From an uncultured Eubacteriales bacterium (GTDB lineage Bacteria > Bacillota > Clostridia > Oscillospirales > Oscillospiraceae), in NCBI GenBank assembly GCA_900546075.1, contig URBH01000066.1, positions 1 to 10,011 on the forward strand: DNA of 10,011 bases, in the 5' to 3' direction. Shown here one piece after another: positions 1-6,839 of this stretch. The notes beneath the pieces were generated by a model, which saw only the letters and a list, made by a program, of their open reading frames with translations, was not told the DNA's origin and searched no databases. Each line of letters opens with the position of its first letter. Within the stretch, counting starts at the first letter, position 1. Both the position numbers and the translations under genes were made by a program.

Positions 1-59
1 ACCTTGTGCTTTTTCTCCAATGCCTCAATCAGCAGTTTTCTGGCTTCATTGTGCAACAT
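1..59 (-). CDS. N-terminal fragment of an unidentified gene running off the left edge
   Basis: An open frame on the minus strand begins MLHNEARKLLIEALEKKHK and leaves the window after about 19 codons. I chose the ATG at 59 because AAGGGG lies 9 nt upstream of it. An in-frame ATG at 68 sits too close to that site. The charged, helical start resembles the first helix of small helix-turn-helix proteins, including transposase N-termini, but the piece is too short to assign a function. It is on the same strand as the sugar operon, about 140 nt downstream of the binding-protein stop. It could be the next gene of that transcript or an independent gene. Confidence 0.35.
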   Translation of the reverse strand, partial: MLHNEARKLLIEALEKKHK

Positions 60-200
60 TTCAATCATCCCCTTGCCTCGATTCTACACCGCTTGTCAAG
101 AGGGTGCGCTATTTTTATGAATCGCTATAAAATCAAGATTTTAATCAGGAAATAGTATCAAAAGTCTTCCTTCATAGACTGCGGCATCACGGGCAACAGA

Positions 201-1592
201 TCAGCTTGCCAGAATCTCTGTGATTTCCGCAGCGGCTGCGTTGAGGGCATCCTCCACAGTTGCCTGGCCATAATAGGCGCTCTGAATGGCAGTTGCCCAG
301 GCATCCAATGCTCGGGTGATTTCGGGATGAGCCGGGAGCGTCAACTCGGCGCATTCCCCCATGGTTTTGACCACATCGTAATACTGTCCTTCCAACTCAC
401 CATAACCGTTGATCAGAGCGATCACATCCGCATTTTCCCATGCAGACTGGCGAACCGGCTCCATGCTTCCCTGCAGGTGCTGCCGGATCATGACATCCTT
501 GGAGGTCAAATACTGAAGAACCTGCCATGCCTCATCCTTGTGCTTGGAGGCGGAGTTCATGCTCATGGACCAAAGCCATGTGGATGCGGAGCGCAGACCG
601 CTGGGGCCAAGGGGCGTCACGGCATACCCCACATCGTCGCTTACCATAGATTGCTCTGGATCCTCGTATACGGCTGTGAAGCCATCCGCCTCGTTGAAGC
701 AGAACACATACTGACCGGAGGCAAAACCCTGCTGAGATTCATAGAAAGTAAACTGTCCGGCACCGTCTGGAGAACCCTCTTGAATCATCTTGACAAAGAT
801 CTTGGTGGCTTCAATGCTTCCGGGGCTGTTGATTGCTACCTTTCCGGAGTCATCCACCATGGTGACGCCGTAAGACTGCAGCATGGTTCCGAATGTCAGG
901 TAGGTCAGATCCCAGTACTTGTCGAAACGAGTAACGACGGGGTACATGGGCATACCGTTGGTGTCAGACAGGTTATCCTGAGCAGCCAACTGAGAGACAC
1001 ACTGAGCCATTTCCTCGTAGGTCGTGGGAACCTCCAGGCCATACTTGCTCAGAACGCTGGGGCGGTAGGCCAGCATATAGGTTTCGAACATCAGCGGCAG
1101 AGAGTACAGACTGCCTTCTCCGACGCCAGTCAGCTTTTCGCCGGTCCAGCGGCCGGAATTCAGAATACCGGGGATGAAGTCGTCCAGATCCCAATCAGCG
1201 GCGGTCCTGGAGGAATCCGCAATGTAGCTGTCCAGAGGCTCTACCCAGCCGCCGGAGATGTACTGCCAGTTATAGACCGGAGAGGTCATAAACAGGTCAT
1301 AGGTGCCGGAGCCGGAGGACAGATCTGTTAGCAGCTTTTCAAAGGCGGAGCTTTCTTCCAAAACCTCGCAGTTGACCTTGATGCCGGTTTCCGCCTCAAA
1401 GTCCAGAACCTGCTTGGAAATGATGTCGGCAATGGTGGTGGAGATACACAGAATGTTGATTGTGACATCCTTCTTGTCTGTCCCAGGAGCTTCCTTCCCC
1501 GGGGACGCGGCGGAGCCGGAACTCTGACTGCACCCGGCAAAGACGGAGCAGCACATGCAGAGAGCCAGCATAAGGGCGACCAGCTTTTTCAT
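201..1592 (-). CDS. Extracellular solute-binding lipoprotein of a CUT1 carbohydrate ABC transporter
   Basis: A 463-residue protein that captures the substrate outside the membrane and delivers it to the two permeases encoded upstream in the same operon. Residues 1-20 form a lipoprotein signal peptide (MKK, hydrophobic core, then VFAG) followed by Cys21, the expected lipid-anchor site. A Ser/Gly-rich linker follows. The rest has the size and pattern of family 1 sugar-binding proteins (SBP_bac_1/8 type): an early stretch reading DFEAETGIKVNCEVLE, a central YSLPLMFETYMLAYRP segment, and a C-terminal helix ending in AEITEILAS. The start is supported by AAGGAGG 7 nt before the ATG. It is the last gene of the operon, 27 nt after the BtpA-like gene. 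No strong terminator is seen in 60-200, only short AT-rich or 5-bp inverted repeats. The ligand cannot be read from sequence. Confidence 0.93.
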   Translation of the reverse strand: MKKLVALMLALCMCCSVFAGCSQSSGSAASPGKEAPGTDKKDVTINILCISTTIADIISKQVLDFEAETGIKVNCEVLEESSAFEKLLTDLSSGSGTYDLFMTSPVYNWQYISGGWVEPLDSYIADSSRTAADWDLDDFIPGILNSGRWTGEKLTGVGEGSLYSLPLMFETYMLAYRPSVLSKYGLEVPTTYEEMAQCVSQLAAQDNLSDTNGMPMYPVVTRFDKYWDLTYLTFGTMLQSYGVTMVDDSGKVAINSPGSIEATKIFVKMIQEGSPDGAGQFTFYESQQGFASGQYVFCFNEADGFTAVYEDPEQSMVSDDVGYAVTPLGPSGLRSASTWLWSMSMNSASKHKDEAWQVLQYLTSKDVMIRQHLQGSMEPVRQSAWENADVIALINGYGELEGQYYDVVKTMGECAELTLPAHPEITRALDAWATAIQSAYYGQATVEDALNAAAAEITEILAS

Positions 1593-1619
1593 AGTTTTTC
1601 CTCCTTTTTATTATTTTTA

Positions 1620-2444
1620 TTATTTAAGCTCCATGCGAAGCTCAAAAATTTTGTCCATGAAAATGCGAAGGGATTCCGGGTCAGTGGGGGCTGCCATGGA
1701 ATGTGGCTTTTTCACCGAAACGCCAAGAATTGCTCCGTCGGCGATACGCAGAAGATGCTGGCAGTTTTCGGCGTTGATGCCGCTGCCGATGAGGACGGGC
1801 AGAGACGATCCCTCCCGAATGGTATTGATTTCCTCGGGGCGGGTGGGGTCGCCGGTGCGGAAGCCGGTGGCGATCAGGGCATCCGCGTCAAAGAATGCCA
1901 CATCGGTGGCCTGCTCAGAAATGGGACGATCCGCAACGATTGCATGGCTGCCATGCTTTACATGGACATCCGCCAGAACCTTGATATCATCGGCGCCGAT
2001 CATGGAACGGTAACGCAGAGCCACACCCGCGGCACCTTCCACAAAGCCTTCATTGGCAATGTAAGCATTTGCCCACTGATTTACCCGGACAAAGCTTCCG
2101 CCAAAGGCCTCCGTAGCGGCGATGGAGTGCTTTGCGGCGTTGGCCACAATATTCACACCGATGGGCAGATCCGGGACAGCCTTGCGGATTCGCTCGCCGA
2201 TGACGGCAATGCAGGCGGCAGTTTCAGGCCCCAGATACTCAGACTTAACGAAGGGAATGTCTCCGGCGTTTTCAATCAGCAGACCGTCTACGCCGCCTTC
2301 CTTCAGCTTAAGTGCTTCATTTACTGCGTAATCGTAAACATCCTCCAAACGATACTGCTTGAATTTCGGGGACCCGGGCAGGGGCAGAGAGTGAACCATG
2401 CCGATAATAGGCTTTTTCACAGGGAATAACTCGTCTAAAACCAT
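1620..2444 (-). CDS. BtpA/SgcQ family TIM-barrel protein
   Basis: A 274-residue protein of the BtpA/SgcQ family (PF03437). The family takes its name from BtpA, needed for photosystem I accumulation in cyanobacteria, and from E. coli SgcQ in a sugar operon. It is predicted to be a cytoplasmic TIM barrel with no firmly established reaction. Landmarks are IGMVHSLPLPGSP (14-26), GVDGLLIENAGDIPF (51-65), IGVNIVANAA (95-104), LADVHVKHG (157-165) and the phosphate-loop-like LIGSGI (218-223). The length is typical of the family. AGGAGGT precedes the ATG by 6 nt. It lies between the amidohydrolase (17-nt gap) and the binding protein. In a sugar operon I infer a catabolic enzyme acting on a phosphorylated sugar derivative, perhaps a lyase or aldolase. 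Confidence 0.9.
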   Translation of the reverse strand: MVLDELFPVKKPIIGMVHSLPLPGSPKFKQYRLEDVYDYAVNEALKLKEGGVDGLLIENAGDIPFVKSEYLGPETAACIAVIGERIRKAVPDLPIGVNIVANAAKHSIAATEAFGGSFVRVNQWANAYIANEGFVEGAAGVALRYRSMIGADDIKVLADVHVKHGSHAIVADRPISEQATDVAFFDADALIATGFRTGDPTRPEEINTIREGSSLPVLIGSGINAENCQHLLRIADGAILGVSVKKPHSMAAPTDPESLRIFMDKIFELRMELK

Positions 2445-2461
2445 AGATTTACCTCCTGAAC

Positions 2462-3253
2462 TTACAAAGCTTCATCAATATGCCAGATTTTCAGGGCATT
2501 CTCCCGGAACACCTTTTTCAGCTGCGTCTCATCCAGACCGATGGCATGGAGCTTCTGCATCTCCACCGCCGTGGACTGGTAAGGCCCATCGGAGCCGTAG
2601 GTTATGCGATCCACCCCCACCTCGTTGATGAAAATCTTGATATCATAGGGGAACGCCTGAGCAATGTCCACATAGACATTTTCGTTCCGCTGGGCCGCCA
2701 GAATTGCCTCCCACAGATACAGGTGCATGCCGATATGCGCTAGGACTACATTAACCCTTGGGAATTTTTCCGCCACAACAGCCTGCAGGGAAGGAAGATC
2801 CCGGGGAGCATCACCGGAGTGGAACAGCACCGTCAGATTGTGCTCCTCGGCCTTTTCCATCAAATATCCCATGACCTTCATGTCGTTGGGGCGGTAGAAA
2901 TCGTAGCCTGCAACCAGCTTCAGACCTTTGCAGTTCCAGTCGTTTACATATTTGTCGATTAGAGCAAACGTATGCTCCTTGCCAAAGGTGGGGTTGATGC
3001 GGGCAACGCCGATAATCCGGTCGGGATATTGCTTTACCGCCTCGCCCACCTGCATATTGGCCTTGTCGTAATCACAGTCCCAAGGGGGCGACATGACCCG
3101 GTCATGGGGAAACAGAACGCCATGGGAAGCATTTTCCTCGTCCAGATACCGGATTACGGTTTCCGGCCGGCCGGTGATCATATATGGCGCGCAGGTGGCG
3201 CTGGCCACATTGGGATCCGTACCATAGTGGATATGGGTGTCGATGATTTTCAT
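2462..3253 (-). CDS. Amidohydrolase family protein (TIM-barrel metal-dependent hydrolase)
   Basis: A 263-residue enzyme of the amidohydrolase_2 type (PF04909), a family that includes lactonases and non-oxidative decarboxylases acting on small organic acids and lactones. The metal site is complete: DTHIH near the N-terminus (His7, His9), LFHSGD (His145), LAHIG (His173) and YGSDGPY (Asp222). GLKLVAGY (110-117) sits where related enzymes place strand 4. The ATG overlaps the kinase stop by ATGA, so the two are translationally coupled. A GTAGGAGGGAG site lies inside the end of the kinase gene. A lactone- or ring-opening step on the imported compound or its product is an inference. Decarboxylation is an equally open alternative. 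Confidence 0.9.
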   Translation of the reverse strand: MKIIDTHIHYGTDPNVASATCAPYMITGRPETVIRYLDEENASHGVLFPHDRVMSPPWDCDYDKANMQVGEAVKQYPDRIIGVARINPTFGKEHTFALIDKYVNDWNCKGLKLVAGYDFYRPNDMKVMGYLMEKAEEHNLTVLFHSGDAPRDLPSLQAVVAEKFPRVNVVLAHIGMHLYLWEAILAAQRNENVYVDIAQAFPYDIKIFINEVGVDRITYGSDGPYQSTAVEMQKLHAIGLDETQLKKVFRENALKIWHIDEAL

Positions 3254-4194
3254 GGATTTCTCCCTCCTACAGTCTCAGACTGGGCTTCTATACGGCTGCG
3301 TACCTGTTCCCAGGTGGGGGCGTTGGTCTGGCAGCCGAATTTTTGAATGATAAAGCTGGATGCGGCAGCACCGACCCCGGCTGCCCTCTGCGGCTCCAGA
3401 CCTCGGAGCAACCCGGCAATGGTGCCTGCCACGAAGGCGTCTCCGGCGCCGGTGGGATCTATAACAGCTTCTGCCTGAACAACAGGAATCTGAAGGTCTT
3501 CGCTCCGATCTATGATTCTGGCTCCATCGGCGCCGCAGGTGATGAAAATCCGCTCTAAATCAAATTTCCGGAACAATGCCTCTTCAGAACCGACCAGCTG
3601 AACCAGCCTCCTGAATTCGCTTCGATTGATGAAAAGAATATCCGCCGCCTGCAGGAAATCCTGCCACAGAGAATTCCGGTTGCCCACCATGCCGCTGATT
3701 ACCGTCGTGCTTCCCCAACTGCCGGCACAGCGGAGAGCTTTCAGGGTATAGGGGGAAAAGGCCTCGCAGACAACGGTGTATGCGGCATCCCGAAACCACT
3801 CCTCCCGGATCATCCCCGGTTGCTGGTGTGCGGCTGCGCCCTGCTGGGAGATGCAGAAGCCGCTGCCGTCCGGGGAGAAGCAGTTGTAATTATGACCGCT
3901 GGGATACTGCTCCAAAACAGTGACACCGGAGAGGTCTACCCCCAACTCCTCCAGATGCTTCCGGTATCCTGAGGATGAAAAATCCCATCCCACCACAGTG
4001 ACCAGGCCGGTTTCAACCCCAAGTCCGGCAGCAACTGCGGCGATATTGCCGCTGCAGTCTCCGAAGAAAAGCTGCTGCGCGGATACCGCGTGGGGATCCA
4101 AACAAATGGTCTCGCCATCTGCGGGGTATTTTTCCATGGCCATAAAGTGGTCAAACAGCCCCCAAGCACCGACCACCACCAGCTTACTTTTCAT
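3250..4194 (-). CDS. PfkB-family carbohydrate kinase
   Basis: A 314-residue cytoplasmic sugar kinase of the ribokinase/PfkB family, expected to phosphorylate a sugar or sugar-like substrate with ATP. Diagnostic sequence is DPTGAGDAFVAGTIAG (246-261), the PfkB signature containing the anion hole (GAGD) and the catalytic base Asp252. The N-terminal substrate region reads GDCSGNIAAVAAGLG (45-59), a variant of the usual GG-N-A motif that lacks the double glycine. LFINRSEF (187-194) and FITCGADG (217-224) match family positions. The frame is open further upstream to 4305, but the ATG at 4194 is preferred: it overlaps the permease stop as ATGA, has GGGGGCGGTG upstream, and starts the Rossmann-like strand KLVVVGAWG directly. 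The substrate is not predictable. The altered N-terminal motif argues against a plain ribokinase or fructokinase. Confidence 0.9.
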   Translation of the reverse strand: MKSKLVVVGAWGLFDHFMAMEKYPADGETICLDPHAVSAQQLFFGDCSGNIAAVAAGLGVETGLVTVVGWDFSSSGYRKHLEELGVDLSGVTVLEQYPSGHNYNCFSPDGSGFCISQQGAAAHQQPGMIREEWFRDAAYTVVCEAFSPYTLKALRCAGSWGSTTVISGMVGNRNSLWQDFLQAADILFINRSEFRRLVQLVGSEEALFRKFDLERIFITCGADGARIIDRSEDLQIPVVQAEAVIDPTGAGDAFVAGTIAGLLRGLEPQRAAGVGAAASSFIIQKFGCQTNAPTWEQVRSRIEAQSETVGGRNP

Positions 4195-5054
4195 GATTTC
4201 ACCGCCCCCATAGTAAGTCCCTTGACCAGGAATTTCTGGGCAAAAACCGCGATACAGACGCCGGGCAGCGCTGAGATTACGGCACATGCCGCCATCTCTC
4301 CCCATTTGATCTGATCGAAGGTCATGGTCTGTAAAATACCCATAGTGACGGGCATGGTCTTTCCGCCGGACATAATCAGTCCGAAGAGAAGGTTATTCCA
4401 GCTGTAGATAAAGGAAATGATCACGGCGCTGCCGATGCCCGGCTTCACGATGGGCAAGACGATTCGATAGAAAACGGTCCATACTCTCGCACCATCCAGC
4501 ATGGCGGCCTCTTCCAGCGCTTTGGGAACATCCTTGAAAAACCCCATGCAAATCCAGATGGTCAGAGGTAGGGTGATCAGTTGATGGACGGCGATCATGC
4601 CTGCATATGTGTCATACAATCTCAGGGATTTGAAAATGGAATACAGGGACAGCAGGACCAGCAGCTCTGGGGCAAAGCGGTAGCTCATGAAGTTGGATGC
4701 AATTCTTCGGCTGCGCTTGGAGCTGTCTCTTGCCAGCACATAGGCGGCAGGCAGGCCCAAAATCAGGGACACCAGCACGGCGCCGAGGGAAATGATGCAG
4801 GAATTCAGAACATACTGGACAAAATCCGGAAGTCTGCGAAGCTGGGAGAGCGTTTTCCCGCCAAGCAGAACATTGCTATAATTCTTCAAGGTGGGGGTAA
4901 AGAAAAACTTAGGCGGGTAGGATACGATATCCCGGAAATCCTTGAAGGACATGATCAGAATCCAGTACAGCGGGAACAGGACAATCACCAGCAGCAGAAG
5001 GTAGCACAGGTATCGGGCAATGGTTTGAACGGGATGCTTTCTCAGATTTTTCAT
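4191..5054 (-). CDS. Carbohydrate ABC transporter permease (MalG type)
   Basis: A 287-residue integral membrane protein forming half of the importer channel. About six membrane segments can be seen (roughly 13-35, 82-107, 127-146, 152-172, 207-228 and 258-276). The cytoplasmic EAA loop that docks the ATPase is intact at 181-206 (EEAAMLDGAR, then LPIVKPG). The C-terminus FLVKGLTMGAVKS matches the conserved KGLTxGAVKG ending of MalG-type permeases, so the protein is full length. AGGAGGTG precedes the ATG. It lies 16 nt downstream of the partner permease and overlaps the kinase start by ATGA. The ATP-binding subunit is not encoded nearby, as is common for CUT1 systems. Confidence 0.95.
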   Translation of the reverse strand: MKNLRKHPVQTIARYLCYLLLLVIVLFPLYWILIMSFKDFRDIVSYPPKFFFTPTLKNYSNVLLGGKTLSQLRRLPDFVQYVLNSCIISLGAVLVSLILGLPAAYVLARDSSKRSRRIASNFMSYRFAPELLVLLSLYSIFKSLRLYDTYAGMIAVHQLITLPLTIWICMGFFKDVPKALEEAAMLDGARVWTVFYRIVLPIVKPGIGSAVIISFIYSWNNLLFGLIMSGGKTMPVTMGILQTMTFDQIKWGEMAACAVISALPGVCIAVFAQKFLVKGLTMGAVKS

Positions 5055-5070
5055 GGGTAGACACCTCCTG

Positions 5071-5500
5071 TCACAACTCTTCGGCCTGCATGTTCCAGAG
5101 CTTCAGCAGGAAGGAGCTGACAATAAACGCCAGAATCCAAAGGGTGAAGATGACACTCTGGGCGGTGCCGATGTTCGACCACCGGAAGGCCTCCTCATAG
5201 GCCAGAATATTCAGGGTTCGGGTGGCATTCATAGGGCCGCCCTTTGTGGTGGAATAGATCAGCTCGAAGGCCTTCAGGGAATCACAGATTCGGAACAGCA
5301 TGGTGAGGATAAAGTATTTTCTCATCCAGGGCAGCTTCAGGTAGAGAAACTGCTGTATACCGGTGGCGCCGTCGATTCGGCCGGATTCAATGATTTCCTC
5401 AGGAAGGGACTGGACACCGGCCAGCAGAATAATGGAGGTGAAGGGCAGATATACCCAGGTGTCCATTAGGATCAGTGTGGGCAGGGCGGTACTTATGGCC
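5071..5500 (-). pseudogene. 5'-truncated carbohydrate ABC transporter permease (MalF/UgpA type)
   Basis: Only the C-terminal half, about 143 residues, of a MalF-type permease is present, against about 290-310 for the family. Preserved are the segment beginning TALPTLILMDTW, the EAA loop (SLPEEIIESGRIDGATG, then LPWMRKY), the conserved FELIYSTTKGGP motif, and the final membrane helix ending NMQAEEL. The N-terminal membrane segments are missing. Family-like sequence stops abruptly near 5500. Beyond it the frame stays open to a GTG at 5568 but encodes only Ala/Arg/Pro-rich residues translated from GC-rich DNA that includes the neighbouring terminator hairpin, so no sensible start exists. The importer as seen here could not work unless another MalF-type permease is supplied. 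The cause may be deletion or recombination, or an assembly join. Confidence 0.85.
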
Positions 5501-5555
5501 AGGCGGGCCGGGGCGTCTGCGGCGCGCCGGGCGCAGGCGGAGACTGCATGGAAAC

Positions 5556-5591
5556 GGGGCGGCGGCACAGCTATCGCCGTGCCGCCGCCCC
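5556..5591 (-). terminator. Strong intrinsic-type terminator hairpin after the dehydrogenase
   Basis: A perfect 13-bp GC-rich stem (GGGGCGGCGGCAC at 5556-5568 with GTGCCGCCGCCCC at 5579-5591) surrounds a 10-nt loop. It starts 21 nt past the dehydrogenase stop codon. On the minus strand it is followed only by a short T stretch (GTTTCC), so termination may be less complete than with a long U tract. It separates the dehydrogenase transcript from the truncated permease that follows. Confidence 0.75.
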
Positions 5592-5612
5592 ATTCACGTC
5601 ATTTTGATTGGC

Positions 5613-6698
5613 TTATTTGGATTTGACATAGGTGTTCAGCGCATGCACACAGTATTCATTGTACGGATACCTGTCGGTCGTCACATATCCGGCAGGCGCG
5701 TCGATCAGCTGCGGAATCCGGTTGACGATGGTCGCGCAGGTCATCTCCACGGTCGCCGGCTTGTTGACGGAAACCGTGGTCTCCGGCTCGCCGATGAAGG
5801 TCCAGTCGTTGCGGTCAAATTCGTCCGGCGCGAACACCTTGCCCACGCACTCGGTCACGAACGTAATGCCCTCCTCCGTCTCGGTGGTCACAACCGCGCG
5901 CATACCGGTCGGATCGCCGGCCTTGATGGTGGCGTTCAGCGTTTTGGAGAAAAGGTCCTCGGTATGGGTGGTCGGATAGCATTTCTGCGTCTGCGCGGTA
6001 ATGTGAAGGTTCATTTTGCTGCAAAGCCAGCCGTTCTGATTCCACATGTAGGAGGGAACGTACTGCCCGCTTTCCACAAGCTCCTTCAGCTCCTCCGCCG
6101 GCATGGCGTTGATGTTTGCAATTTCTTTTTCAAACTGTTCCGGCGTGAAGCCCGCCCCGTGGCCCTCGGCAAGCGCAATGCCGTAATCCTCGACGTTGTA
6201 CCAGCTGCTGCCCAGAATCTTGGTGATCTTAAAGGAGGAGCCGGCCAGATTGGTCACCATGGTGCCCCAGACAAGGTCGCAGTAGCCGACGCCGGTTAAG
6301 GTGCAGCCGCCCTGCTTGGCGAGCGCGTCCAGCTTGTGCGTGAGCGCCGGAGAGGAATTCCACGGATACAGCGCTTCCTCGCAGGTCGTGATGGCATTGA
6401 CGCCGTGCTTCGCGCAGACCGTGAAAATCTGTTCAAGCTCCGCCACCGTGCTTCTGGTCGCAATGATGCAGACGTCCGGCTTGAGCGCGCCGAGTATTTC
6501 ATCTGCCTGCCCGGCGTCTGCGATTTTGACGCCGGTATCGGGATAGCCGCCGACAATCTCCGCCGCGTCTTTTCCGAGAATCGCGGGGTTCACATCGAAG
6601 GCGGCAACCAATTCTGCGCCCTTTTCAATTGCATAACGAATCAGGTATTTCCCCATTTTTCCGCAGCCGTATTGCGCGAATGTAATTTTTCTTTCCAT
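5613..6698 (-). CDS. NAD(P)-dependent dehydrogenase related to 2,4-diaminopentanoate dehydrogenase (Ord) / DapB fold
   Basis: A 361-residue cytoplasmic oxidoreductase. The N-terminal Rossmann domain opens with ITFAQYGCGKMGKYLIRYA. The dinucleotide loop GCGKMG (11-16) and an aspartate after the second strand (AAFDVNP) point to NAD(P) binding. VNAITTCEEALYPW and LTGVGYCDLVWGTMV are typical of the dihydrodipicolinate-reductase-like enzymes named amine dehydrogenase or 2,4-diaminopentanoate dehydrogenase, and length and ending fit that group. The family acts on the amino carbon of diamino or amino acids, as in ornithine fermentation. Here no other ornithine-pathway genes are adjacent, so the substrate is open. 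Two ATGs are adjacent. The second (6698) is chosen because AAGGAGG lies 6 nt before it but only 3 nt before the first (6701). The gene is monocistronic, ended by a hairpin and transcribed from a MerR-type promoter. Confidence 0.85.
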   Translation of the reverse strand: MERKITFAQYGCGKMGKYLIRYAIEKGAELVAAFDVNPAILGKDAAEIVGGYPDTGVKIADAGQADEILGALKPDVCIIATRSTVAELEQIFTVCAKHGVNAITTCEEALYPWNSSPALTHKLDALAKQGGCTLTGVGYCDLVWGTMVTNLAGSSFKITKILGSSWYNVEDYGIALAEGHGAGFTPEQFEKEIANINAMPAEELKELVESGQYVPSYMWNQNGWLCSKMNLHITAQTQKCYPTTHTEDLFSKTLNATIKAGDPTGMRAVVTTETEEGITFVTECVGKVFAPDEFDRNDWTFIGEPETTVSVNKPATVEMTCATIVNRIPQLIDAPAGYVTTDRYPYNEYCVHALNTYVKSK

Positions 6699-6751
6699 CA
6701 TGTACCTCCTTGATCAAAATGTATTCCTGTCCGGACTTCTCCGATGAAACA

Positions 6752-6782
6752 ATCTTACACCTTACAGTAAGTATAAAGTCAA
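6752..6782 (-). promoter_or_regulatory. MerR-type promoter/operator with 19-bp spacer driving the dehydrogenase
   Basis: On the minus strand, a -35 box TTGACT (6782-6777) and a -10 box TAAGAT (6757-6752) are separated by 19 bp instead of the usual 17. An inverted repeat centred in the spacer (CTTAC-A-GTAAG at 6761-6771 on the plus strand) fills the gap. This over-long spacer with a central dyad is the known architecture of promoters that MerR-family activators switch on by DNA distortion. It directs transcription toward the dehydrogenase, with an expected start near 6745, and lies next to a divergent MerR gene. Confidence 0.8.
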
Positions 6783-6789
6783 GAACAAT

Positions 6790-6818
6790 TTGTTATTTGA
6801 CCTGATTCGTGATAGAAT
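6790..6818 (+). promoter_or_regulatory. Candidate sigma-A promoter of the MerR gene
   Basis: TTGTTA (6790-6795) and TAGAAT (6813-6818) are 17 bp apart. This is a fair match to a vegetative promoter pointing into the MerR gene. The expected start near 6825 would leave a very short leader, close to the ribosome-binding site. The -10 box lies inside a perfect inverted repeat. Confidence 0.45.
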
Positions 6819-6822
6819 CAGG
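6801..6822. repeat. Perfect inverted repeat over the merR promoter and leader
   Basis: CCTGATTC (6801-6808) and GAATCAGG (6815-6822) are perfect 8-bp arms around a 6-nt centre. They cover the proposed -10 box and end beside the ribosome-binding site of the MerR gene. This could be an operator for autorepression or for a second regulator. Confidence 0.6.
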
Positions 6823-6839
6823 TGGAGAGGGGTGCCTTT

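Noticed and set aside
128..143. AT-rich palindrome downstream of the binding-protein gene as a terminator
   Set aside because: The two 7-base arms consist almost wholly of A and T with a 2-nt centre, which is too weak and too tight to form a terminator hairpin.
327..1331. Long open frame on the plus strand opposite the binding-protein gene
   Set aside because: It is antisense to a clearly coding lipoprotein gene, has no recognisable domain and no ribosome-binding site.
5475..6299. 274-codon plus-strand frame crossing the terminator and the dehydrogenase gene
   Set aside because: It runs through the hairpin and the truncated permease, is rich in Arg/Gly/His as expected of antisense GC-rich DNA, and matches no family.
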